From Cryptomeria japonica (taxonomy: Eukaryota > Streptophyta > Pinopsida > Cupressales > Cupressaceae): a DNA stretch of 64,000 nt. The stretch covers positions 459,880,072-459,944,071 of the forward strand of contig NC_081406.1 of NCBI RefSeq assembly GCF_030272615.1, read 5' to 3'. The notes below the pieces were generated by a model. That model worked only from the letters and a program-made list of their open reading frames with translations. It ran no database searches and was not told where the DNA came from. Positions 33,005 through 42,645 of the stretch are shown in pieces. The position numbers were made by a program, and so were the translations under genes. The first letter of the stretch is position 1, and every line of letters begins with the position of its first letter.

Positions 33005-34514
33005 GTCTGAATGTTTTCATGGAATGACTAAGTGGGAAAGATCCCACAATCACTAGCTATTTCATCAAGAACTAGAAAAATGACAAAATTCTTATCAGAT
33101 CCTAGATGATGAATGTTGATGAGGAGGTCATCGCCAAGGCCATGGGGATGACGATCGAGGGAATGAAATTTTACAGGGACAGAGGCATATCAGATAAAGC
33201 AGTAGAAAAGTTTCCTATTATGGATGAAGCGAGGAGAAAGATGATTAAAATCGACAACTCCTACCATGCCCCAAAGAGAATTTGTAGGCCATGGAGGTTT
33301 GTCTTATTCACTTCTATTTAATACATTACCTTAGATGGTAGGTTTACCAGAGCCTACAGGCATCACTTTGTTTTACTCAACCATTTCCGTCACGGGGAAA
33401 AGGTTAGCCTTCCCTATTACCTTGCATGCTCAATGGATCATACTATAAAGGAGATCTAGAAGGACCCTGAGGGTGATCATGCCCTCCATTAGGGGCTCAT
33501 GGTCCTGGCTTATAAAATGCTCAAGGGGAAGTGCATTGAAAAGCCTATTGAGGGCAAAAATGCAAGAGATGTGACAACAGAGAGTGAAGCTAGCGGTTTT
33601 AACTTTGAATCGGAGACTGAGGGAGAATCGGAAGAAACTAGCAAAAAAGGGAGGAATAGGGCCAAGAAGAGAAGGATTATTGTGGAATTACGTATGTCAG
33701 ATTCTGAAACCGACTCCTTTGAGAAAAAAATTGTTAAAAAATAGAAAGCTACTAGAAAATAGGCTTAGAGAAAGAATACTAAAAAGGGTAATAATTTTGA
33801 TATCAACCATATTCTGGTTGATTCTGAGGAGGAGATTGAAGAAAACAAGAAGGTTGAGAGTTAGGATAAAGATGGGGAGGGCAACCTGGTTATGGACAAT
33901 ATAGAGGCAGTGAATACCACAAGTCTGCATAAGGAGGATAAAGGGGATAAAAGTGGCAGTATTGACAATGATACTGTTAAGGCCTTCTGTGAGACCATTG
34001 CGACCATGGTGAAGGATATTAGCAGTTTGAAAATAGATACTCAGGCTATTGCTAGAGTTACGTTGGTGATAAGCCCTTGGCTGAACATGTTAAAGAAGTG
34101 GTTGCTATTCTGCATAATGCGGAAGCTATTGAATGTATGGTTGAAAAAATCATAGCTACGGAAAAAAAGGTCAATGAGATGGGAGATAGAAAGGAAATGG
34201 AAATCAAAATGAATAATTTCGAGAACAGAATTGACAGGTTGGAACACAACATCAAGAAGATTGCTGACCAAAATTTCCAAATCCTCAAATCATCAGTGGA
34301 CAACATGAACATCTTTATCAATAGGTTCGAGAACAAAGCCGAGAAGGATGGTGATAAAGAGCAGCTGGACAAGAAGGGTCATGAAAGGAGGACTAGAGCC
34401 AACACAAAGATTAAGGGCGACATCAAAGGTCATGAGCTGGAGGAACTGAAGACCTCAGCGAACAACATGAAACAAATGGTTGTTCATGCTGAGGAAATTA
34501 TGAATAGTATTTAG
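33005..34514 (+). pseudogene. Extra ORF next to the LINE, main part
   Basis: The frame opened at 22900 continues here, interrupted by stops at about 33025, 33073, 33103, 33319, 33457, 33493, 33742, 33760, 33766 and 33862. The N-terminal domain shows VFMEW, ITSYFIKN, EEVIAKAMGMTIEGMKFYRD and YITLDGRFTRAYRHHFVLLN, with layout similar to the Athila extra ORF (the HF-LL-H block is shared). Next come an acidic Ser/Glu tract, a basic cluster KKGRNRAKKRR (about 33640-33675, possible nuclear signal) and, after a one-frame change near 34070, a coiled coil ending at TAG 34512. I suspect a transposon-borne domain related to plant mobile domains. Function unknown. Confidence 0.6.
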
Positions 34515-34736
34515 ATTTCAGTTGGTGTCTTGGCTTCTATCTTTTTGTTGTCTATGTGCTTTAATTTCGTTGTCTATTCCGGGTTTTTAATGTTATGTCA
34601 TGTTAGCTGATCCCTGTCGATGGGCTCATTTTGTCTTTTTGAATTAATCAGACACTTTTTATAGCTGATCTGTTTTCTTGGTTTGTACAAGGTTCGGGTA
34701 CCTTTCAAATACCCGCTTTTACTTAATCAAAACAAA
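34515..34736 (+). other. LINE-like 3' untranslated tail
   Basis: T-rich 3' sequence ends with the segment GGTTCGGGTACC, a short spacer, then CCGCTTTTACTTAATC and an A-rich finish AAAACAAATAA. The form, a GC stem followed by an A-rich end, is like plant LINE tails. Directly after it the gypsy gag frame starts. Confidence 0.4.
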
Positions 34737-35479
34737 TAAGGTCTTAATTGAGAAAGGTATCATCAATATATTCAAAGAAAATAAAAAAGATTAGAAAGGA
34801 AATGATAAGCCGTGATTTTGGAACAATAACAAGAACACAGTAAATGATGGCATTTTAGATTCTAACACAGTGAGACCAAAAATCACTCTTTCAGGACCAA
34901 GTTCTTCTATAAACAGCCAAGTAAATACTCAAGAAACTTCAAAACCATGAAGGAAATACACCCCATTGGGAGAACCACTTGAGTCAGCTTTTAGGAAGCT
35001 AGTAGAAAACAAGCTAATAACAATTCCAGACACTCCTCCATATGAACCAAAAGTCAAACCAAATTGGTAGAATGACGATGAGTATTGCGAATATCACAAG
35101 AGCAAGGGACATAAAACAAGAAATTGCCATCACTTGAAGAACATTATTAAAGATCCTATTGATAAAGGTGACATTGTGATTGATGGAAATACATCCAATC
35201 AAGAACATAAGATGTTTAAGGAACCATTCCCTAAACATGACAAGGGAAAATCCAAAGCCACAGATAATCAAGCCAACTATAACAAAATGTCCTATGACTA
35301 CGATCCAATCATTAACCACATTTCAATGGAAAAGTATGTTTCTACTATTATCATAAAGGACAAAACGCTTGAGAGTTCTACCCAAAGAACCAAAGTTATC
35401 CTAAAAGGCATTGGAACTTCTTTTGAATCTACCTTTGAATGTAATGTCATAATTCATCATGGTAAGGTCACCCTGTAAG
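34737..35479 (+). pseudogene. gag: Tat-like gypsy Gag, C-terminal part
   Basis: The frame enters mid-protein and is homologous to the minus-strand element at 62948-62500 (NTVNDGI here, NVVNDGI there; PLGEPLESAFRKLVENKLITI here). The zinc motif YCEYHKSKGHKTRNC (about 35084-35128) is a complete C-X2-H-X4-H-X4-C, whereas the minus-strand element has lost the first Cys. Stops occur near 34792, 34810, 34949 and 35068. The upstream half of gag should lie left of the LINE, outside this window. Confidence 0.8.
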
Positions 35480-36320
35480 GTGCTCCAGCTAAAACCACCA
35501 CTTCCTCATCGGCCAAACCTGAGTACAACCTAGTAGAATAGTTAGGGAAGATACCCGCACTTATCTCAATCCTAGAACTATTGCGTATCTCTGCTTCACA
35601 TAAAACCATACCTGACAAAGTCCTAAGAGAAAATTTTGTACCCACTGATCTGAACGTGGACCAATTTCTAGTCATGGTGGGATACATTTCCATTCCGCAT
35701 AACCTTACATTTACATAAGCTGATAATGCTTCCACAACCTAGCCTCATAATGCACCTTTACATATTGAAGCCTTTACCTATAAAAACTGCCTCAAACGAG
35801 TCTTATAGATGGAGGAGCAGGTCTAGACATTTGTACATTGAGCACTATTAAACAATTGGGATATTCTGAAAAAGCTATGAATTCTACACATGCAATAACC
35901 ATAAAATCATATGATGATGAAGAGCATTCATCCAATGGCATAGTCATCTTACCTATTAGAGTAAGGTCACTCACGAAGGATGTGGTTTGTCAAATCCTTG
36001 ATCTAGATCTCACATACAATATACTCTTGGGATGCCCATGGATCCATGAAATAAGAGTTGTTCCCTCAATATATCATCAATGTATCAAGTTCCCATACAA
36101 TAGATTTGAAGTGACCAACAAATTTGATCTGAATCCATTCATATATTGCAATAACCTATGAGCAAGATTAGAAATAACAATCCCAGTCAATCGATAAGTT
36201 GTTCCATCTTCAACATATGCTGATCCTGAATCATTGAAAGCTTCTACATCCAAACAAATAGAGATCAAAGAAAAGTTCAAGATTAAAGAACTGGGATGTG
36301 CTGAATATATCTTTCATGGG
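35480..36320 (+). pseudogene. pro: Tat-like gypsy aspartic protease
   Basis: The active site reads LIDGGAGLDICTLSTIKQLG (about 35800-35860) with Asp-Gly-Gly, and the fold ends with the block NILLGCPWIHE (about 36019-36051). Upstream linker residues are interrupted by several stops, including TAA near 35476 and TAG near 35540. Downstream, CNNL and ITIPVNR correspond to the spacer that follows protease in related elements. RT and integrase are absent: at about 36320 the DNA switches to PMD-ORF tail. Confidence 0.8.
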
Positions 36321-36956
36321 ATGGTGGAGATAGAGGTAGATGACAAAGGTGAGGTGTAGTAGCAGAGAGGAGGGTAGTTCAAAGGAGAGATGGAGAGAGG
36401 ACAGACATGCACATGTAGTTAGAGGTAGAGGTGGGCTGCTATTATAGGCACCAACAATGCAGGTTCCCAGACAAGGATAGAGAAAGGGATAAAGTGAGGA
36501 GAGAGGAGAGGAGGAGGATAAGCTACTATCCTCGAGAAAGATCTACCAGGGACAGGCAAATGAGATTTAGGATCTAGAGAGGGATGTGGCTAGGCTCAGG
36601 AGTCAGATGAGGGACACTGAACAAGAGACAGATCAGGCTATTCAATGCTACATGAAGGATGAGGAGGCATTGAGGGCAGGTAGGCGAGCAGCAGAGGACA
36701 TTTGTGCTAGATATTCCTATGTTCTATTAGCAGGGGAGGAGATAGCTTACTGGAGAGACTTGTATTATGGAGTTGTGCCTCTTGATTACTGGACTAGCAG
36801 CTTCCAGATACCATCATGGGCTACAACAACCACTAGAGGGAGAGATAGGAGTCATGTGTCTAATGGTGGGGTCATGGGTCCTCCACCACCAATAGATAGA
36901 GGGGGAGGAGAGATGATTCTAGAGTGGGGACTTCAAGGGCTCAAACTCCATTAAGG
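36320..36956 (+). pseudogene. Sense-strand copy of a PMD ORF C-terminal tail
   Basis: It is homologous, in opposite orientation, to about 38484-38930: both contain the stretch encoding coiled-coil residues (RDTEQETDQAIQCYMKDEEA here) preceded by GGTAGATCTTTCTC/TACCAGGGACAGG-like DNA. The open part is 36586-36954, 122 codons from a non-ATG start, ending in a Gly/Pro-rich tail that the antisense copy lacks. It begins at a junction with protease-linked DNA near 36319-36331, where both sources share GGGATGGTGGAGAT. Confidence 0.65.
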
Positions 36957-38480
36957 TTAGTTGGCTCCGAGGGAGGGAGTTCATCATAGCCTTAGATGGC
37001 TCCAAAAGTATTAGTTTTTGGTATCATTTTTGTATGATGATGCAGACACTTTCGAGTGATTGAAGCTATATGATTTTGACATCATTGTATCATGAAACTT
37101 ATTCTTTTTGAGATATTAATATGAGATGATTCATCCTTGCGGCAACTAGATGTATATGTACCTATGTGATGTTGCTTCTATGTGATGTATGTTTCTATGT
37201 GTTAATGCAATGTATGATTCTATGATGTATAGATGCTTATGAGATACATGTATCTATGATGTTTATGATAGGAATGCAGTAATATATACATGATTAAATT
37301 CAATATTTTTACATTCTTTTATGTTTTATATGTTATGAAAATGTGAATGTATGAAATACAGATGAATATGATAATGCAAATAACTATTTACATGATGAGA
37401 ATGTAAAATATGCTAACATGTGTTGTGTTATTACTCTGGCATTTTATGTCGTATATGAGAATGCAGATACTAACTAATGATATATGCAAGATGCAATGCG
37501 ATTGTGATATATATATGTATGTATGAAAAGCTAATATGTGGTAATGCAGGTGCAATCTACATGAAATGAAGATATTTTTGGCATGTCATTATACTCAGTC
37601 ATGTGATAGTAGGCTACACGGAGTTAGGAAGGATGATGGAGGTCAATCATGAAAGGGGGATGGAAGATAGAAGATATGGAAGTGAAAGAGCTTCTTGTGC
37701 TTTATCATCATTGAGCTTTATTATGGCAAATAGGTTATGACAGTAGAGGCATAGGTTCGACCCAAAAAGTCATTGTACCCATTTGCATGGAGATCGGACA
37801 ATCACAAACAAGGAATGTCCTAGTTCATACTATACTTAGAGTGTCCTAATATCCTTGGACAAGTCACAAAATTACTAAGAGACAATCCACAAACAACAAA
37901 ACAATAGGTGAACATATCCTATCCTCGCCTTTCTAGTCAAAGACATCCTAGAGATAGAATCTCTGGTCAAATACATCCCAAAAAGCCAAAAGACATCTCA
38001 CCAAAAGATAAAATCAAAATAAAACCAAGACTCGACACCAACATCCATTATAGTCCTCAAGTTTAGTGTCTCTTGTCACTTGCATAAGTCTATTTAATTT
38101 TGGTCATAATGTTTACTTTCGAAAAAAGGATAGATAGAACTGAACCATAATGTTGTTTGAGTCTACTGAAAGATTTGATTTGTTGAAGCCCATTGTTGTT
38201 GTTTACATCTCATCTAAAATTGACTTAGTCCATAAAATTGATACTTTATTATAGAGAAGATGAAACTTTATTGCTGATCTTTGATGTAAGTGTTGCTTTA
38301 TTCTGGATTGTGAGCAAATAGACTGAAGAAAATTGGGAGAAATTGTACTCCTCAAGATGTGTGATGCTCTTAGTTCCACACCCATCACTAGACTTAGGAT
38401 TTAGGAGCTAATTTATAATGGATGGAAAGGGGTGAAAAGGAAGGATTATACAAATAAATAAATAATTTTTAAATCATAGG
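36957..38480. other. AT-rich DNA between two convergent PMD copies
   Basis: No gene is supported. From about 37140 to 37560 the sequence is low-complexity, with ATGTATG/TATGATGT words repeated. 37580-38100 resembles 3' untranslated DNA with reiterated ACATCC/AGACA words. 38100-38480 is unremarkable. Confidence 0.5.
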
Positions 38481-39723
38481 CTATGTCCTCCCATGCTCGT
38501 AGAACATAGGCATATCTAGCCCTAGTACCCTCTATTTCTCACCTACCTGCCCGCAATGCCTCCTCAGCCTCCATGTAGCACTGGATAGCCAGATCCCTCC
38601 CTTACTCAGTGTCCCACAATTATATCCTTAGCCTAGCCACATCCCTCTCTAGATCTCGAATCTCATTTTCCTGTCCCTGGTAGATCTCTCTCAGGGATAG
38701 TAGCTCATCCACCTCCTCTCCTCCCTCCTCACCTTGTCCCTATGGTTGTCCCTGTCCCTGTCCCTATCCTGGAACCTACGTTGTTGGCACCTGGAAAGGC
38801 AGTATACCTCTACCTATGACTACAAGTGCCTATCTCTCCTCTCCTACATCTATCATCTGAACTACCCTCCTCTCTCCTGGTACACCTCCCCTCCATCATC
38901 TACCTCTACTTTTACCATCCTCACTATCATCTCCACCATCCCCACCATCACCCTCTATTAGCTCTCCTAGATCTGTCAGCCATTGAAATGGATGATCTGC
39001 CTAATATGCGTTGTACTTGACATCCATCCCTGCATCCTCCAAATCTGCCAAAATAACATAAGGCATGGGACCATCTTGCTTTTGTGGCACTACCTTATCA
39101 TAAGACAATAATAGACCTAAATGTGGCTGATCTCTCACTGTCCGTGCATACATCCCTGAGCCATGTGGCATCCAATGTCTCCTATTGAACTACCTGCATA
39201 CTCTATCTATCAATTGTCACTCAATGATATATGGTGTCCTCCTGATTAGATACCTAATCCTAAACACATATGGAAAATTGACTACGTCATCCTCCCACTC
39301 CTCATAATCTCGGTAAGGCCTCCATACTACACTGTCTATCTCATCGATCACTTAGCGCCAGTACTCTAGCCTCTCAATCCGTGGCTAGGAAGTAATCATA
39401 TCATACAAATGTACATAACTTTGCCCATGTCCCCTGCCTCTAAAGTGTATCATTCGTGTAACCAGAAGATGCTCATATGCCCATACCTGCAATAATGTCA
39501 CTCCACGCCCCAATCCCACTGATTTGTGATACACAAACTAATGCAGCTTATAACACAACTGTGACAGTAGACATGACCCCCATGCAAAATTGGTGTGCTC
39601 AGTCACCAATGTCTCTAGAGTCCTCCCCCATCCCACAACCAACCCTCATGTTGCCCTGTCCATATAGAAAAACCCATTGATAACTCTTGTGAGCACCACC
39701 AGTAGAGCCATTCCTGTAGCTAT
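38480..39723 (-). pseudogene. Antisense plant-mobile-domain (PMD) ORF, C-terminal part
   Basis: Read on the minus strand from 39723 downwards, one frame of about 265 codons shows the PMD hallmarks WGSCLLSQLCYKLH, GVTLLQVWAYEHLLVTR, RPYRDYEEWEDDVV, VFRIRYLIRRTPYIIE and the end LDDR-like VCR, broken by about seven stop codons but no frameshift. A Gly/Asp-rich hinge and a coiled coil (about 38680-38490) follow. PMD proteins are known both as host genes (MAIN/MAIL type) and as passengers of plant gypsy and Mutator-like elements. The Gag-only element separates this part from 47572-48010. Confidence 0.75.
39719..39723 (+). repeat. Target-site duplication GCTAT, left of Gag-only element
   Basis: GCTAT here and ACTAT at 47572-47576 match at four of five positions. 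With one copy removed, the antisense PMD frame joins without a break, which supports the site. Confidence 0.65.
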
Positions 39724-40872
39724 TGTTGGCATTTTTTATGTTTATGTTGTGATTGTCATTCATGGACACACACTTGTATTGAGATCCCCTTTGTATGTAT
39801 GAGCTAGAGCTCAACCGATATTTGTTCCAACTAGTATGTTGTATTCTAGTCTTTAGACTAATGATTTTGCAGAATGTGTTTCCCGGTCTGAAGTGACATG
39901 ACGACCCCAAGTGGTTCATAGATCTCAACCGGTACAAGGGAGAAAAGCGGCACAACACATTCTTACCAGTCTTCATTTTTGTCAAACCAACAACTGGTAT
40001 TTTGTATGAACCGGTAATACTCTGTGATGAGTTACCTGCCAACATTTTGTGATGAGTTACCAACCCACTGATTGATTGACGGTTCTTTTTGTGTCATGTC
40101 ACTGAGTATGTCTAGATTCATTTAACCTAGGAAATTGTAATGTAATCCCATTGGAACCACATGATATCAGATTCTTTTAAAAGAACATCACGTCTAGGGT
40201 TTTGAGTTGTTGAAACTGTTGCTAAAAGGGTTTATGTTGTGGCTAGGGTTTAAGGTGATTGTTGAGTTGTTGTAAGAGTGATCTTATCTAAGAAGATTGA
40301 CTTGTAAACAGAAAGAGATAGAAAAGACTGAAGTAATGCTAGAGTGCATTAGCAGTGAACTATACTGGATCTAATCAAGCAGTTTGTGCTATAAGATAGA
40401 TCAAACACTTGTTTATTACTCACATCTTTGACAAGTCTGTAGCCCTTAACCGGGTAGGCCTCAAAGCCTTTGTAAAATCCTCTAAGAAGGTGGTTCACTT
40501 TTGTGAATCTAAAATCCTCTAACAAGGTAGTCTTTAATCGGACTTATCTCCTAACAAAGATTGTGATTCCTAACAGGATCTGTTCTGGTGAAGAACATTG
40601 TAAGACCTTAACCAGTCTAGTTTCTATTCTACAAATAGTGACTTGTGAGTTCCATCTCACCATGGTTTTTCCCAGTTGGGTTTCCATGTCAAATATCTTA
40701 TGTTATCGTTGTATTGCTTTTGTGGGTGAATGCTTTATTCGCATTTTGGTTTGCATGTGTGATAATAGGTCTCTTTGTTAGACTGTTTTACCGGTTTATC
40801 TTCAGACTATGTAAGTGTTTAAGGAAAAAGATTTTTGGCATACTAATTCAAGCCCCCTCTTAGTATTCATCA
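39724..40872 (+). repeat. Gag-only element 5' LTR (1149 bp)
   Basis: It begins TGTTGGCATTTTTTATG and ends TAGTATTCATCA. The partner is 46390-47571. Many differences between the two fall in ACCGGT hexamers and their deaminated forms. A TATA-like TTTTAAAAG lies near 40176. Confidence 0.92.
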
Positions 40873-40874
40873 AT

Positions 40875-40887
40875 TGGTATCAAAGCC
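40875..40887 (+). other. Primer-binding site (tRNA-Met type)
   Basis: TGGTATCAAAGCC, two bases after the LTR, differs from TGGTATCAGAGC by one G to A change. Confidence 0.82.
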
Positions 40888-40922
40888 AACCTTTCTATAA
40901 GTTTAACCACTTGGAAAGAGAT

Positions 40923-42200
40923 ATGGGGGAATACACTTTGAGGGAACTTACTCAACGGCTCACTAAGTCTGAGAAAGCCTATGATGATCTTATGGTCAAA
41001 TACAAGGCATCTCAAGCAAAAAGGAGAGAACATGCAGAAAAGCTGATGGAGCTATTTGAAAGTAGTTATGAAGATGAAGCTAATATGGAAGCCATGATTG
41101 CAAAAGTGAATAAGCTGAATGATTCAAACTCCAATTTGAGAAAGGAGTTGGAAGGACTGACTATCCGATTAGTCAAGAGCTTGAAAACCATAGGAAAGCT
41201 GAAGATTGAGTAAAGGATAGAGATCATGAGATCTCCAAGTTGAAACAAGATATTAGTGCACTGACTGCTTGCCTCCATGAGAGCAGGATGGAAAATGAAG
41301 ACTTGCAAGTTGAACTGAACATAGCCATCTTTGAAAATGCAAGTCTAATGGAGACAAATACTACTATTTCCAAAGAACTCTTTGAGTCAAAGGAAATACT
41401 TGCTAAGTTTGGCAAAAAAACTATCAAGCTAGAGAAAAAGCTTGAGTCATCTAGACTGGCAAAGAATACCAATGATCTTGGTTTCTCTGGACATGAGGAA
41501 GGAGAATCCTCAGGAACAAATGTTGAAGTATCAAAGAAGCAACCGACGCTCAAAGGAAAAGGTAAGCAAAAATTCAAACCTCTTTGCTTTAACTATCTTA
41601 AAGAAGGACACACTGCCAATGTATGTAGGAGCAAAGCCTACAATAATTTTCCATATTTTATCAACAATGTACCTAGATCCAATAAGTTCAATGGTCATTG
41701 TTATGCATGCAACAAGTTTGGGCATAGAGCATCTGAATGCAGGTCTGTCATGAACAATACCAAAAGATATCCTTAGAGGACCCAAGAAGTTGGTCTAGAA
41801 TCTTTTGTAAACTGGAACCCTAACCGGTTCGATGCTTGCAATTATCAGTCAAGCAACAATGGTTATCAACCGGCAACCAGATGGAGAGAAAATTGTTGGA
41901 TTTGTCATGGACATGGACACACTGCGGCTACATGCAGAAGGAAGAATGGAAATATGAACAATGGACCTTGGAGAGCACCTGGATTGGTTTGCTATCACTA
42001 CAACAAACTGGGTCACATTGCAAGATTCTACAGAAGCAGAAAGAGTATATCTGATGATATACCGGTCACTCAGAAAGGAGAAGTTGATGTTGAAAAAGTT
42101 CAAGTGGACATGAACAAAACCTGGAGGAAGAAACCAACAATGTTGGAAGAGGAACCAGTTTCTGCACCTAGTGTGGAAATATTGGAACTGGTAAACTAAG
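40923..42200 (+). pseudogene. gag: Gag of the non-autonomous element: coiled coil and four zinc knuckles
   Basis: ATG 40923 lies 36 bp after the primer-binding site. Residues 1-97 form a Lys/Glu-rich coiled coil (LTKSEKAYDDLMVKYKASQA). A TAA at 41211 and a one-base shift near 41215 lead into a second coiled coil (41240-41460). Four knuckles follow: 41584-41625 (second Cys is Tyr), 41701-41742 (complete C-X2-C-X4-H-X4-C), 41896-41937 (complete) and 41989-42030 (second and fourth Cys are Tyr). A TAG at 41774 lies between knuckles 2 and 3. The frame ends at TAA 42197. No UBN2-type capsid domain is recognisable, so this may be mainly an RNA-binding and assembly protein. Confidence 0.78.
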
Positions 42201-42645
42201 CTCCAAAGAAGCTTAGGGGGAGCAAATGGTGAAATGATTGTGAACCCCCAATTACACCGGTAAAAGACCTTAACTGGTACGTGATACCTATTGCTTGGTA
42301 GAAGACTAGAAATGGTAAAGGAGGCAAATTAGGGTTTTCACCCTAATAGAGGAGCATTAATGGCGGTAGGTGAGAGACATGTATAAAAGAATATTTCACA
42401 TCATTTCTCACTATCTGTTTTTGAGTGAAGAAAATTTTTCAAGTCCAGAGCGAAGAAAAGGTGATTTGAGCTAAGATTTCAAGAAATTGATAAATCTTAA
42501 AGGAGATTCAAATCCAGTTTGCAAGCGGTCATGGAGAGCACAAAGTGGTGATTCGGCAACCGATGGAGAGTGGAGTGAAGCAAAACCAGGAAGCCCTAAA
42601 TTTGCATTGTAAAGGTATTTTTTGTGCTCTTGAAAATACTCAACA
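42201..42645 (+). other. Spacer between Gag and ORF2, with promoter-like features
   Basis: It starts with a purine-rich GCTTAGGGGGAGCAAATGG and contains ACCGGT at 42256. Its second half looks like a plant promoter and leader (see 42381-42390). No ORF of note. Confidence 0.55.
42381..42390 (+). promoter_or_regulatory. Internal TATA box ahead of ORF2
   Basis: GTATAAAAGA, with CACATCATTTCTCACT about 30 bp downstream as a possible start site, lies 265 bp before the ORF2 ATG. It suggests that ORF2 has its own transcript. This is inference from sequence form alone. Confidence 0.5.

Larger units (their letters stand above)
20852..34736 (+). mobile_element. L1-like LINE, 5' part outside the window, split by an Athila element
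   Basis: The LINE parts are 20852-22987 and 33005-34736. The first holds the C-terminal RT, zinc-binding region and RNase H; the second holds the rest of an extra ORF and a LINE-like 3' tail. The RT begins mid-domain at the copia LTR. The right end at about 34736 is a short A-rich stretch, after which gypsy gag sequence starts abruptly inside its frame, so the LINE seems inserted in that gag. Inclusion of the 22609-22987 and 33005-34736 parts in the LINE is inference. Confidence 0.6.

Noticed and set aside
38734-39020. Plus-strand Ser/Leu/Tyr-rich ORFs
   Set aside because: They are the complement of the antisense PMD hinge and coiled coil.
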